Source of the DNA: Clostridia bacterium
Lineage (GTDB): Bacteria; Bacillota; Clostridia; Christensenellales; Aristaeellaceae
Reading direction: 5' to 3'
Length of the DNA: 64,000 nucleotides
Assembly: GCA_017512985.1 (NCBI GenBank)
Contig: JAFWEJ010000001.1
Location: 1 to 64,000 of the forward strand
The notes below the pieces were generated by a model that saw only the letters and a program-made list of their open reading frames with translations, had not been told where the DNA came from and did no database searches. Shown one piece after another: positions 8,657 through 18,400 of the stretch (its first letter is position 1; each line of letters begins with the position of its first letter). Both the position numbers and the translations under genes were made by a program.

Positions 8657-8686
8657 ATTATATACGGGGCGGAACAGCACTGTCAA
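8657..8686 (-). promoter_or_regulatory. Consensus sigma-A promoter of the rubrerythrin unit
   Basis: On the minus strand, TTGACA (8686-8681) and TATAAT (8662-8657) are both perfect and are 18 bp apart. Transcription should start near 8650, which fixes the TTG at 8596 as the likely first start codon. Confidence 0.93.
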
Positions 8687-8720
8687 ATGGCCGCGGAGGG
8701 CGGCGGAAGGCAGGCCGGAC

Positions 8721-8749
8721 TTGCTCCGGAGCCAAAAAGGATGTAAAAT
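8721..8749 (+). promoter_or_regulatory. Promoter of the 8773 lipoprotein/ftsK unit
   Basis: TTGCTC (8721-8726), a 17-bp spacer and TAAAAT (8744-8749) lie 24 nt before the ATG at 8773. It is divergent from the rubrerythrin promoter, with about 35 bp between the two -35 boxes. Confidence 0.75.
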
Positions 8750-8772
8750 AATAAGATACGGAGGGATTCAGA

Positions 8773-9933
8773 ATGAAACGCTTTCGCACGATCCGCAGGA
8801 TACTCTGCCTGACCGCCGCGATGCTGCTGGCCTTTGTTTCCGCATGTTGCGCGGAAGGGGCTGAGGTTGTGGAGGAGGGATTCGCGTTTTCTGAGGAACT
8901 CAGCGTCCGCTATCCCCAGATCACCGGCCTGGAAGACGAAGCGCTGCAGGCGCAGGTTAACAGGCTGATCCAGGAGAAGAGCAACAGCGGCGGATATCTT
9001 TCCCGCGCCGCGCTGCTGATCTCCGGCGGGAGCCTGAAGGTGGAGTGGAAGGGCGGCATCCTGGGCGACGTGTTCAGCTGCGCGGTTTCCGCGTCCGGCG
9101 CGGTGGAGAATACCCGGAACACCTATGTGTGGACGGCTGTGACCGCGGACCTGCGGGACGGGCAGGAGATTGCTTTTGATCAGTTGTTCACGGACGCGGA
9201 AGCGGCGAAGGACCTGATCGCGGAATATCTGGAGGACGAGGTGGCGCCGGAACTGAGCGCCCACCTGGCAAACAGCGAGCTGACGCCCGTTCCGGAACTC
9301 TTTTTCCTGGAGAAGAGCGGAGTGACGCTTCTTTATCCGGTGAGCCGGCTGAGCACACTCAGCGACCGGGCGGGAGATATCCGTATTGGCTGGAACGTTC
9401 TCCGCGATGTGCTGGACCTCAGCGAGGACAGCGTTGCAAGCAGGATCGGCGTGCAGGAAATGATTTCCCTGACCGGCGGGAGCGCGGAACAGCTCCGGGC
9501 CATGGCGGCGGAAGGGTCTCTGACCGGGATTCCCGCAAGGCTCGGGGACAGCATGAAGGAACTGACCGACCGGTATCATATGCTGATTGATCCCGACGGT
9601 TTCGAGGGCGGGCGTCTGTTCTCGCTGGAAGGCGGATGCTTCGGCGATGTGTTCCTGATGACGGACGACCTGACCCGGGGCTGGGAAAACAGCGTGGTGG
9701 AAGGCATCCGGATGGACCGGGGCTGCCTGTGGGGGCTGTGCGTCCGGGAAACGGCTCGGGAGGACTGGATCGCCGCGCTGGGTGAGCCGGACGGTTCGGC
9801 GGAGATTGACGAGGACAAAGCGGAGGCGATCCGGGGTTATACCGGCACCTGTGATTACTACTACTGCGGGGAGCGCATCCTGCAGCTTTACAGCGATGAG
9901 GCCGGGATCCTGGTCAGCATTGTTTTAACTTAA
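8773..9933 (+). CDS. Putative lipoprotein with DUF3298/DUF4163-like region
   Basis: In this 386-residue protein the signal region ends in a lipobox-like VSAC (Cys25), so it may be lipid-anchored. Residues about 38-215 follow the pattern of DUF4163/DUF3298 proteins: YPQITGLEDEALQAQVNRLI, then an unpaired beta stretch and TADLRDGQEIAFDQLF. The C-terminal part (about 245-386) is not recognised. RBS is CGGAGGG. It lies 17 nt before ftsK on the same strand with no terminator between, so co-transcription is likely. The molecular function is unknown. Confidence 0.68.
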   Translation: MKRFRTIRRILCLTAAMLLAFVSACCAEGAEVVEEGFAFSEELSVRYPQITGLEDEALQAQVNRLIQEKSNSGGYLSRAALLISGGSLKVEWKGGILGDVFSCAVSASGAVENTRNTYVWTAVTADLRDGQEIAFDQLFTDAEAAKDLIAEYLEDEVAPELSAHLANSELTPVPELFFLEKSGVTLLYPVSRLSTLSDRAGDIRIGWNVLRDVLDLSEDSVASRIGVQEMISLTGGSAEQLRAMAAEGSLTGIPARLGDSMKELTDRYHMLIDPDGFEGGRLFSLEGGCFGDVFLMTDDLTRGWENSVVEGIRMDRGCLWGLCVRETAREDWIAALGEPDGSAEIDEDKAEAIRGYTGTCDYYYCGERILQLYSDEAGILVSIVLT

Positions 9934-9950
9934 CATTAACGGAGGAAAGA

Positions 9951-12812
9951 ATGGCTCAGAAAGGGAGCAGCAAAAGAAGACAAGCCCCCGCGTATTCCGC
10001 GGACGCGATGGCGGTCCGGTACATGGCCGGACTGGTGCTGATCGCGCTGGGCGTACTTGTCTTTATGGCGGTTGAATTGGGATTGCACGGCCAGGTTTTT
10101 CAAGGCCTGCGCGATCTCTGTTTTGGCCTGTGCGGCATCATGGCGTTTGTACTGCCTGTACTGCCGGTCTGGGCTGGCGTGCTGGTAATCTGGTCCACCC
10201 AGCGCCGTGCGCCTGTGCGCCAGTGGCTGTTTGCCCTTCTGGCTTTTATTGGTCTTTGTACTTTGATTATGGTTCCAAACGCAATGGACCATCTGAAACG
10301 AAACTTTGGCGATCAGTGGGGTACAGTTATTAATGGCGCCTATTCGGAAGGTGTCAAATATGCGAGTACTCTGTTTGGCGGCGGCGCCCTGGGTGCGATC
10401 CTGGCCTGGCCGCTGTGGAAATACCTGGGTGCGGTGCTGGGCACGGCCATTGTATTTGTGCTGACCGCTTTCTGTGTTCTGATGGCGATGAACCTGACGC
10501 CTTCCCGGCTGCACGACATCTTTACCGGACAGGCGGGCGCCCGCAGGGATCAGCAGCGCCTGGAGCGGGAACGCATGGAACAGGAGCAGCTTGCCTGGCA
10601 GCAACAGCAGGCAATGTGGGCGCAGCAACAGCAGCAGATTCTTGAACAGCAGTATGCGCAGCAGCAAATGCAGCCGGGCATGCAGCAGCAGAATATGTAT
10701 CCTCCGCAGCCGGCGCAGCAGCCCTGGCCCGCGCAGGGTGACGGCGGCGTACGCGACTGGCAGGAGCAGGCGGCCGCCGGGCAGATGGGCGCGACCGGCC
10801 AAAGCCAGATCTTTGACCGGAAACAGCCGAAACGGCCGGCTTCTGCCGGAAGCTCCTTTGTGAGCAGGATTTTCGGCCGGGAAAAGAAAGAAGAATACGA
10901 CGGCCTGAGCGACGGGTCCACACTGGCGCAGCCGGAGAAGCCTGTCCGGCGGACCGCGACAGGCGCGGAGGCGCAGCCGCGGACGGACTGGAGGCCGAAG
11001 ACCGAGGCAGAAGAACCGCAGCCTGTACGGAAGCCTGTTATGCAGGTTGAACAAAAGACAGAGCCGGAACCTGCCCGCAGGCGCAGAACCGGGGAAATTC
11101 AGCAGACCGCGCTGGATCTTCCGGAGGAGAAGTCCGTACGTCCGGATGCCGGACGCGATGATTCGCAGTACCGGCGGCCTGATCCTGAAGAGAAGAAAAC
11201 GGCCGGAACACCGCCGCAGAAGCCGGTGATCCCGGTGGTGCAGCAGGAGATCGGTGCTGAAGCCTACAAGCCGAAGATCAAGGTGCCTTCCAGGAAAAAA
11301 GAGGAGGAAGAGGACGAAGGCCCGTGGATGCCTACGCCCTACAACTTCCCGCCGATCACAGATCTGGCTAAGCCGATGCAGGGCGTGCTGGATACCCGCG
11401 AGGAGGATATGGCACGCTCCCGCAAGCTGGAGGAAACGCTGGCGAGCTTCCGTGTGCCCGCCCGCGTGGTTCATGTGACCCACGGCCCCGCCATCTCCCG
11501 GTTTGAGCTGGAGCTGGAAGCCGGCACCAAGGTGAACAAGGTCGCGGAACTGGAGAAGGACATCGCCTATGGAATGTCCGCTACCTCCGTGCGCATTGAG
11601 GCGCCGATCCCGGGCAAGCGCCTGGTCGGCGTGGAAGTGCCGAATCAGAAGGTGACAACCGTTACCCTGCGCGAGGTCATGGAAAGCGAACCCATGCAGA
11701 ACGCGAAGTCGATCCTGACGGTCGCGCTGGGCAAGGATATCGCCGGTACGCCGATTGTCTGCGATCTGGCGAAAATGCCGCATATGCTGATTGCCGGCCA
11801 GACCGGCAGCGGTAAATCCGTGTGCATCAACGCAATCATCAACAGCCTGCTGTATCAGGCAAGCCCTGACGAAGTGAAGCTGATCCTGGTCGACCCGAAG
11901 GTCGTCGAACTGCAGTGCTATAACGGCATTCCGCATCTGCTGATTCCGGTGGTGAACGATCCGCGCAAGGCCGCGGCGGCGCTGGCCTGGGCGGTGGCGG
12001 AAATGCTGGAACGCTACGACAAGTTTGCTGAAAAGAAAGTGCGGAATCTGGAGGGCTATAACCAGGCGGCTGAAAAGACCGGCGAGCGTCCCATGGCCCG
12101 CATCGTGATCATCATCGACGAGCTGGCGGACTTGATGATGGTCTGCAAGAAAGATGTTGAGGAATACATCTGCCGGCTGACGCAGCTGGCGCGCGCGGCG
12201 GGCATCCACCTGATTGTGGCGACCCAGCGTCCCTCCGTAGACGTCATCACCGGCCTCATCAAAGCGAACATTCCCAGCCGTATCGCTTTCAAGACGGCGA
12301 GTTCCGTGGACAGCCGCACGATCCTGGACCGCAACGGCGCCGAACAGCTGCTGGGCTGGGGCGATATGCTCTATGCGCCGACCGGATCCTTTGCGCCGAC
12401 GCGCGTGCAGGGCTGTTTCCTGAGCGATGAGGAAGTGAACCGGATCGCGAAGCATGTGAAGGACGCGAATCCGAGCACCTATGACCCGGATATCCTGGAG
12501 CGGCTGGACGAGCTGGCCAACGGCGGCGAGAACGGCGGCGGCGCGGATATCATCATCAACAGCTCAGACATGAGCGGCGGCGACGGTGGCCTGTTTGAGC
12601 AGGCTGTGGAGTTTGCGATCCAGGACGGTCAGATTTCCACCAGTACGCTGCAGCGGCGGCTGAAGATCGGCTACGCCCGGGCGGGCCGACTGACGGATGA
12701 GATGGAAGAGCGGGGCATTGTAGCGGCCAAAGACGGCAGCAAACCCCGCAAGTGCCTGATCACCCGGGAAGAATGGGAAGAAATGAAGCGATCAACGGAA
12801 GGAATGAGCTGA
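9951..12812 (+). CDS. ftsK: FtsK/SpoIIIE DNA translocase
   Basis: This 953-residue protein starts at ATG behind GGAGGAAAG. Four membrane segments fill about residues 20-180. A long Gln- and Pro-rich linker follows, with an extreme Gln stretch around 205-265. The motor has Walker A GQTGSGKS at 616-623, a Walker B-type VIIIDELADLMM, and the RecA-like ATQRPSVDVITGLIK block. The C-terminal gamma winged helix (RLKIGYARAGRLTDEMEERG) would read polar DNA motifs. The protein pumps chromosome DNA at the division or sporulation septum. Confidence 0.97.
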   Translation: MAQKGSSKRRQAPAYSADAMAVRYMAGLVLIALGVLVFMAVELGLHGQVFQGLRDLCFGLCGIMAFVLPVLPVWAGVLVIWSTQRRAPVRQWLFALLAFIGLCTLIMVPNAMDHLKRNFGDQWGTVINGAYSEGVKYASTLFGGGALGAILAWPLWKYLGAVLGTAIVFVLTAFCVLMAMNLTPSRLHDIFTGQAGARRDQQRLERERMEQEQLAWQQQQAMWAQQQQQILEQQYAQQQMQPGMQQQNMYPPQPAQQPWPAQGDGGVRDWQEQAAAGQMGATGQSQIFDRKQPKRPASAGSSFVSRIFGREKKEEYDGLSDGSTLAQPEKPVRRTATGAEAQPRTDWRPKTEAEEPQPVRKPVMQVEQKTEPEPARRRRTGEIQQTALDLPEEKSVRPDAGRDDSQYRRPDPEEKKTAGTPPQKPVIPVVQQEIGAEAYKPKIKVPSRKKEEEEDEGPWMPTPYNFPPITDLAKPMQGVLDTREEDMARSRKLEETLASFRVPARVVHVTHGPAISRFELELEAGTKVNKVAELEKDIAYGMSATSVRIEAPIPGKRLVGVEVPNQKVTTVTLREVMESEPMQNAKSILTVALGKDIAGTPIVCDLAKMPHMLIAGQTGSGKSVCINAIINSLLYQASPDEVKLILVDPKVVELQCYNGIPHLLIPVVNDPRKAAAALAWAVAEMLERYDKFAEKKVRNLEGYNQAAEKTGERPMARIVIIIDELADLMMVCKKDVEEYICRLTQLARAAGIHLIVATQRPSVDVITGLIKANIPSRIAFKTASSVDSRTILDRNGAEQLLGWGDMLYAPTGSFAPTRVQGCFLSDEEVNRIAKHVKDANPSTYDPDILERLDELANGGENGGGADIIINSSDMSGGDGGLFEQAVEFAIQDGQISTSTLQRRLKIGYARAGRLTDEMEERGIVAAKDGSKPRKCLITREEWEEMKRSTEGMS

Positions 12813-12815
12813 TCC

Positions 12816-14054
12816 ATGGCGAACATGCTGGACTATCTTGCCTGGCGGGGGGACGTTCCTTTTGAGGCCTCGCCATGGAACGAGATCGACGGCCTGCTGA
12901 TCGCCACCCTCAGTTACCTGAATTTCCACGGCGGGCGGGATCCGAAGGGCTGGACCCTGGAGGAAATGGCCCGGATCGACCTGCTGCAGGAAGGCACGAC
13001 CAACAGCTTTGCCGGCCGTAAGAAGGCGTTTGAGGGCATGGCGAAAAGCGCGCGCTTCGGCGCGTGCCGGCTGCATCATGCGATCGCCCTGACGGACGCG
13101 GAGCTCGGGATGCAGTTTTCCGCCCTGTGCTTGGACCTGCCGGACGGCACAACCTGCGTGGCTTTCCGAGGCACAGACAACACGCTGATCGGCTGGCGGG
13201 AAGATTTTGACATGGCCTATACGACGCGGGTGCCCGCCCAGGAGGCGGCGATCCTGTATCTGGGCCGTGCGGCGGCGCTGTCCAAACGGCCGATCCGCCT
13301 GGTTGGCCACAGCAAGGGCGGCAACCTGGCGGTTTATGCCGCGACCTTCGTGAAAAAGCGGGTGCAGGAGCGGATTGAGAGCATCTGGTCCTACGACGGG
13401 CCGGGCATGAACCGGGAGACTTCCCAGACGGAAGAATACCTGCGGATCAGGGAAAAGATCCGTTCCTTTGTTCCCCAGACCAGCATCATCGGAATGCTGA
13501 TGGATTTCTATGACCCCTATACCGTTGTGCGTTCCACGGCCAGCGGCATCAGCCAGCACGACCCGATGAGCTGGAAGATCTACGGTCCCCGGTTTGAGAC
13601 CCTGCCTGCGCTGGATCATACGGCCGTTGTTGTGCGGGACACCCTGCATGAGTGGCTGCAGAACAGTACGCCGGCGCAGCGCGCGGCTTTCGTGGACACC
13701 CTGTTCGGCATGGCGGAGTCCACCAGGGCTACGAAGATGAGCGAGCTGACCGGGGAAAAGCTGAAAACGCTGGTGACGATGGTCGGCAACCGGAAAGATG
13801 TGGATCCGGAGATGCGGCGGGTGTTCACCCGCCTCATGGCGCAGGCGGTGACCCTTGGCTTCGGCAATGTGATCGACTGGGTGCGCGGCCGCCGGGAGGA
13901 CGCTCCGGAGGGCAGCTGGGAGACCATGAGCCCGGAGAAACGAGCGGAAATGATGGCTGCCGCGATGAACGCGAAAGCAACGGAAACGCTCCCGGAAAAG
14001 GCTGCCGCCGGGGCGACGGAGGAAGAACAACAGAGGAATGAAAATGACCCTTGA
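12816..14054 (+). CDS. Alpha/beta hydrolase of the DUF2974 (Mbeg1-like) family
   Basis: The 412 residues contain a nucleophile elbow GHSKGG with Ser166, preceded by a conserved AFRGTD block, as in lipase-like DUF2974 proteins. No signal peptide is evident. The C-terminus (about 375-412) is Ala/Glu-rich and looks disordered. It starts 3 nt after the ftsK stop, so it is translated from the same mRNA. The substrate, probably a lipid or ester, is not known. Its end runs into the -35 of the pyr promoter. Confidence 0.85.
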   Translation: MANMLDYLAWRGDVPFEASPWNEIDGLLIATLSYLNFHGGRDPKGWTLEEMARIDLLQEGTTNSFAGRKKAFEGMAKSARFGACRLHHAIALTDAELGMQFSALCLDLPDGTTCVAFRGTDNTLIGWREDFDMAYTTRVPAQEAAILYLGRAAALSKRPIRLVGHSKGGNLAVYAATFVKKRVQERIESIWSYDGPGMNRETSQTEEYLRIREKIRSFVPQTSIIGMLMDFYDPYTVVRSTASGISQHDPMSWKIYGPRFETLPALDHTAVVVRDTLHEWLQNSTPAQRAAFVDTLFGMAESTRATKMSELTGEKLKTLVTMVGNRKDVDPEMRRVFTRLMAQAVTLGFGNVIDWVRGRREDAPEGSWETMSPEKRAEMMAAAMNAKATETLPEKAAAGATEEEQQRNENDP

Positions 14055-14079
14055 CAAGGGTACGGTGATATGATACAAA
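14051..14079 (+). promoter_or_regulatory. Promoter of the pyrimidine operon
   Basis: A perfect TTGACA (14051-14056), 17 bp, then TACAAA (14074-14079; four of six). The -35 overlaps the last codons of the upstream hydrolase gene. The predicted start near 14086 gives a leader of about 147 nt before pyrC. Confidence 0.75.
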
Positions 14080-14103
14080 ATATCCCGGTACCGATCTTTA
14101 AGA

Positions 14104-14127
14104 CGATACAGAGATATCGGCAAGATT
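14104..14127 (+). promoter_or_regulatory. PyrR-like RNA binding loop and antiterminator arm
   Basis: The stem-loop CGATA (14104-14108), CAGAGA, TATCG (14115-14119) has the hexaloop CNGNGA of the known PyrR anti-antiterminator consensus ARUCCNGNGAGGYU, though the stem bases differ. Its 3' side, CGGCAAGATT (14118-14127), can pair at 8 of 10 positions with the terminator 5' arm AACTTCGCCG (14179-14188). The two structures would exclude each other, as in Bacillus pyr leaders. Confidence 0.55.
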
Positions 14128-14178
14128 GGGATTGCGCGTATGCCGCCGTGCGGCAGACGCTGTCAACATGCGATCCGA

Positions 14179-14210
14179 AACTTCGCCGAATCTCCGGCGA
14201 AGTTCTTTTT
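14179..14210 (+). terminator. Attenuator terminator in the pyr leader
   Basis: The perfect 10-bp stem AACTTCGCCG (14179-14188) with CGGCGAAGTT (14195-14204) is followed by CTTTTT, 23 nt before the pyrC start. It lies between the promoter and the first gene, so it must be read through for expression. Confidence 0.87.
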
Positions 14211-14232
14211 ATGCGAAGGAGCAAACAAAACG

Positions 14233-15408
14233 ATGATGGTGAGACAGGAACCGCCCCGCATTCCCTCCAAACAAGGGACTCCTGTCCGTAAAGAGAATGG
14301 CATCGTTATCTTTCCCGGCTTCTGTGATGTGCACGTTCACTTCAGGGAGCCGGGTTTTTCCTATAAGGAAACAATGGTCACAGGGAGCCGGGCGGCCGCC
14401 CGCGGAGGATATACCGCGGTCTGCGCGATGCCGAACCTGAACCCGGTACCGGACAGCCTGCAGCACCTGAAGGAAGAAGAGGACCTGATCCGTGCGGCCG
14501 GCGGCCTGGTGGACATCCTGCCCTACGCGGCGCTGACCGTCGGGGAAAAGGGAACGGAAGCCGCCGCGCTGGAGGAACTGGCGCCCCGCGTGGTTGCCTT
14601 CTCCGACGACGGAAAGGGCGTGCAGAGTGAAAGCATGATGCGTTCCCTGATGGAACGCTGCAGGAAAATCGGTAAAGTGATCGCCGCCCACTGCGAGGAC
14701 GAAACGCTGGTGCGGGGCGGATATATTCATGACGGTAATTACGCCAGGGTTCACGGACACAAAGGGATCTGCTCCGAGAGCGAATGGGGACCGATCGCCC
14801 GGGACCTGAAACTGGCAAAGGAAACCGGCTGCGCCTACCATGTGTGCCACATCAGCTGCAGGGAAAGCGCGGAGCTGATCCGGCAGGCGAAAAAAGACGG
14901 TGTGGACGTGACCTGCGAGACCGGGCCGCACTACCTGCTGCTGGATGAGAACGATCTGCAGGAGGACGGCCGCTTCCGGATGAACCCGCCGCTGCGGGCA
15001 AAGGAAGACCGGGAGGCCCTGGTGGAAGCGCTGCTGGACGGCACGATCGACATGATTGCCACGGACCACGCACCCCACAGCGCGGAGGAAAAGGGCCGCG
15101 GGCTTGCGGGCAGCGCCTTCGGGGTGGTCGGGCTGGAATGCGCTTTCCCGGTGCTCTACACCGGGCTGGTGAAGACCGGGATCCTGCCGCTGGAAACGCT
15201 GGTTGAAAAGATGGCAGTCGCGCCGCGGGAACGCTTTGGGATCCCCCTGCGGGAAGACGACTTCAGCGAGTGGGACCTGGAAGCGCAGTACCGGATCGAT
15301 CCGGAGGAATTTGAGAGCAGGGGCAGGGCAACGCCCTTCGCGGGACAGAGCGTTTACGGCCGGTGCCTGAAAACCGTGCACGCGGGCAGAACGGTATATA
15401 CCTATTGA
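14233..15408 (+). CDS. pyrC: Dihydroorotase
   Basis: This enzyme closes carbamoyl-aspartate to dihydroorotate (pyrimidine step 3). The 391 residues from ATG 14233 (RBS AAGGAG; the adjacent ATG at 14236 is also possible) fit the type I family. Metal and substrate motifs are HVHFREPG, NYARVHGH and the catalytic TDHAPHS. The upstream in-frame ATG at 14140 was rejected because it would place the attenuator hairpin inside the coding region. The family's usual metal-ligand sites are present, so it should be active. First gene of the operon. Confidence 0.95.
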   Translation: MMVRQEPPRIPSKQGTPVRKENGIVIFPGFCDVHVHFREPGFSYKETMVTGSRAAARGGYTAVCAMPNLNPVPDSLQHLKEEEDLIRAAGGLVDILPYAALTVGEKGTEAAALEELAPRVVAFSDDGKGVQSESMMRSLMERCRKIGKVIAAHCEDETLVRGGYIHDGNYARVHGHKGICSESEWGPIARDLKLAKETGCAYHVCHISCRESAELIRQAKKDGVDVTCETGPHYLLLDENDLQEDGRFRMNPPLRAKEDREALVEALLDGTIDMIATDHAPHSAEEKGRGLAGSAFGVVGLECAFPVLYTGLVKTGILPLETLVEKMAVAPRERFGIPLREDDFSEWDLEAQYRIDPEEFESRGRATPFAGQSVYGRCLKTVHAGRTVYTY

Positions 15409-15426
15409 GATGGAGGAAGAAAGAAC

Positions 15427-18400
15427 ATGGCAAAGCGGACAGACGTCAAGAAAGTACTGATTATCGGCAGCGGCCCCATCGTCATCGGACAGGCGGCGGA
15501 GTTTGACTACGCCGGCACCCAGGCGTGCCTGGCCCTGAAAGAGGAAGGATATGAGGTCGTGCTGTGCAACTCGAATCCGGCGACCATCATGACCGACACC
15601 TCCATTGCGGACAAGGTATACATGGAGCCCCTGACGCTTGAATACGTCGCGAAGATCCTGCGGTATGAACGGCCGGACGCGATTGTGCCCGGCATCGGCG
15701 GCCAGACCGGCCTGAACCTGGCAGTCCAGCTGGAGCGCAAGGGCGTACTGAAAGAGTGCGGCGTGGAACTGCTGGGTACCAGCAGCCGGAGCATCGAGCG
15801 GGCTGAGGACCGGGAGCTTTTCAAGGAGATGTGCGAGTCCATCGGCGAGCCGGTCATCCCCAGCGAGATTACCTATAACCTGGAAGAAGCAAAGAAAGCG
15901 GCGCTGGACATCGGTTACCCGGTGGTGCTGCGGCCCGCGTTCACCCTGGGCGGAACCGGCGGCGGCTTTGCCAACAACGAAGAGGAACTGGTTGAGATCG
16001 GTACGAACGCCTTCCGCCTGAGCCCCGTGCACCAGGTGCTGGTTGAAAAGAGCGTCCGCGGCTTCAAGGAGATTGAGTTTGAGGTCATGCGGGACAGCAA
16101 CGACAAAGCAATTACGATCTGCGGCATGGAAAACGTGGATCCGGTCGGCGTGCACACCGGCGACAGCGTGGTTGTCGCCCCGATCCTGAGCCTGAACGAT
16201 CACGACCTGAAGATGCTCAACGACAGCGCGATCAAAATCATCCGCGAGCTGAAGGTCGAGGGCGGATGCAACGTGCAGTTCGCGCTGGATCCCAACAGCA
16301 GCAAATACTACCTCATCGAGGTCAATCCCCGGGTCAGCCGGTCTTCCGCCCTGGCGAGCAAGGCCAGCGGATATCCGATTGCCCGGGTTACGGCGAAGAT
16401 CGCCCTGGGCATGGCGCTGGAGGAGATCCCGGTGGCCGGCGGCAACGCGGCCATGGAACCCTCTCTGGAGTACATCGTGGCGAAGTTCCCGCGCTTCCCC
16501 TTCGACAAGTTCACTTCCGCCAGCAACCAGCTGGGCACCCAGATGAAGGCGACCGGCGAGGTTATGGGCATCGGCAGCAACCTGGAAGAGTGTATTCTCA
16601 AGAGTGTGCGGAGCCTGGAGACCGGCGTGTGCCATCTGCATCTGGCGAAATTCGACAGCATGCCCACGGAAGAACTCCTGGACTATGTGAAGGACTTCCG
16701 GGCGGATACGCTTTTCGCGGTGACCGAGCTCCTGCGCCGGAATGTTGCCGTCAGCGAGATCCATGAGCGGACGCTGATCACGGAACTTTTCCTGGAGAGC
16801 ATCAAAAAGATCACGGAGATGGAGACCCGCCTGAAGGCAGCCCCGGGCGATACCGCGCTTCTGAAGGAAGCGAAGGAAATGGGCTTCGGGGACCTGACAA
16901 TCTCCCGCCTCTGGGGCATGAAGGAAACCGCCGTCTACGCCCTGCGCAAGGGAAAAGGCATAGTGCCGGTTTTCCGTATGGTGGATACGCTGCACACCGG
17001 CAAATACATTGCCTATCTCTACTCCAGCTACAGCGGAAAGAACGACTCGATCCTCACGGAGAAGAAAAAGATCGTCGTGCTGGGCGCAGGCCCGATCCGC
17101 ATCGGCCAGGGCGTGGAGTTCGACTACTCCACGGTACACGCGGTGCAGACCATCCGCCGCGCGGGCTATGAGGCGATCATCATCAACAACAACCCGGAGA
17201 CGGTTTCCACGGACTATACCACCGCGGACAAGCTGTACTTCGAGCCGCTGACACCGGAAGACGTCATGGCGATTATCGACTTTGAAAAGCCGGAAGGCGT
17301 CATCGCCTCCCTCGGCGGCCAGACGGCCATCAACCTGGCCGAGCCGCTCATGGAGCGCGGCGTGAAGATCATCGGCACGGACTGTGACGCGATCGAGCGG
17401 GCGGAGAACCGCGACAGCTTCGAGAAAATCCTGGAGGACCTGAACATTCCGCAGCCCCAGGGCCGGGCGGTCACCCGGATCGAAGACGGTGTGAAGGCGG
17501 CTGAAGAGATCGGTTACCCGGTGCTGGTGCGTCCGAGCTTTGTGCTGGGCGGCCGCGCAATGCAGATCGTCGGCGATGAGGCACAGCTGCGCCACTACCT
17601 GCGCACCGCGGTGGAGATCGACGCGGACAAGCCGGTGCTGGTGGATAAATACATCCGCGGCAAGGAGGTCGAGGTCGACGCGATCTGCGACGGCCGGGAC
17701 GTCTTTGTGCCCGGCATCATGGAACTGGTGGAGCGCACGGGTATCCACAGCGGCGACTCCATCTCCGTCTATCCGACCTTCTCCATCAGCAACAAGGTGA
17801 AGGGTATCATCCTGCAGTACGCGAAGAAGCTGGGCCTGGGCATCGGTATCATCGGCCTTTACAACATCCAGTTCATCGTGGACGAGAACGAGAACGTCTT
17901 CATTATCGAGGTGAACCCGCGGTCCAGCCGTACCGTACCTTTCCTGAGCAAAGCGACGGGCTACTCCCTGGCGGACATCGCCACGGAGGTTATCCTCGGC
18001 AAGAGCCTGAAGGAACAGGGCTTCTTCGACCTCTATCCGGAAGAAAAGAAACGCTACTATGTCAAGGTGCCGGTCTTTTCCTTCAACAAGATCAAGGGCC
18101 TCGACGCCTACCTGAGCCCGGAAATGAAGTCCACGGGCGAAGCGATCGGCTATGACGACAAGCTGAACCGCGCGCTGTACAAGGCGCTGCAGGCCGGCGG
18201 AACCAGGCTGCAGAACTACGGCACGGTGCTGGCCACCATCGCCGACCGGGACAAGAACGAGGCGCTGCCGCTGATCCGCCGCTTCTACAATCTCGGCTTC
18301 AACATCGAGGCGACCCGCGGTACAGCCCGGTTCCTGAAGGAGAACGGTATCCGCACCCATGCGATGGCGAAGATCAGCCAGGGCTCCAGTGAGATTCTGG

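Noticed and set aside
9936-12455. Long minus-strand frame opposite ftsK
   Set aside because: Shadow of a GC-rich gene; no domain or ribosome site, while ftsK on the plus strand is certain.
14140-14232. Upstream start for dihydroorotase
   Set aside because: It would run through the attenuator hairpin and lacks a ribosome site; homologous sequence begins after 14233.
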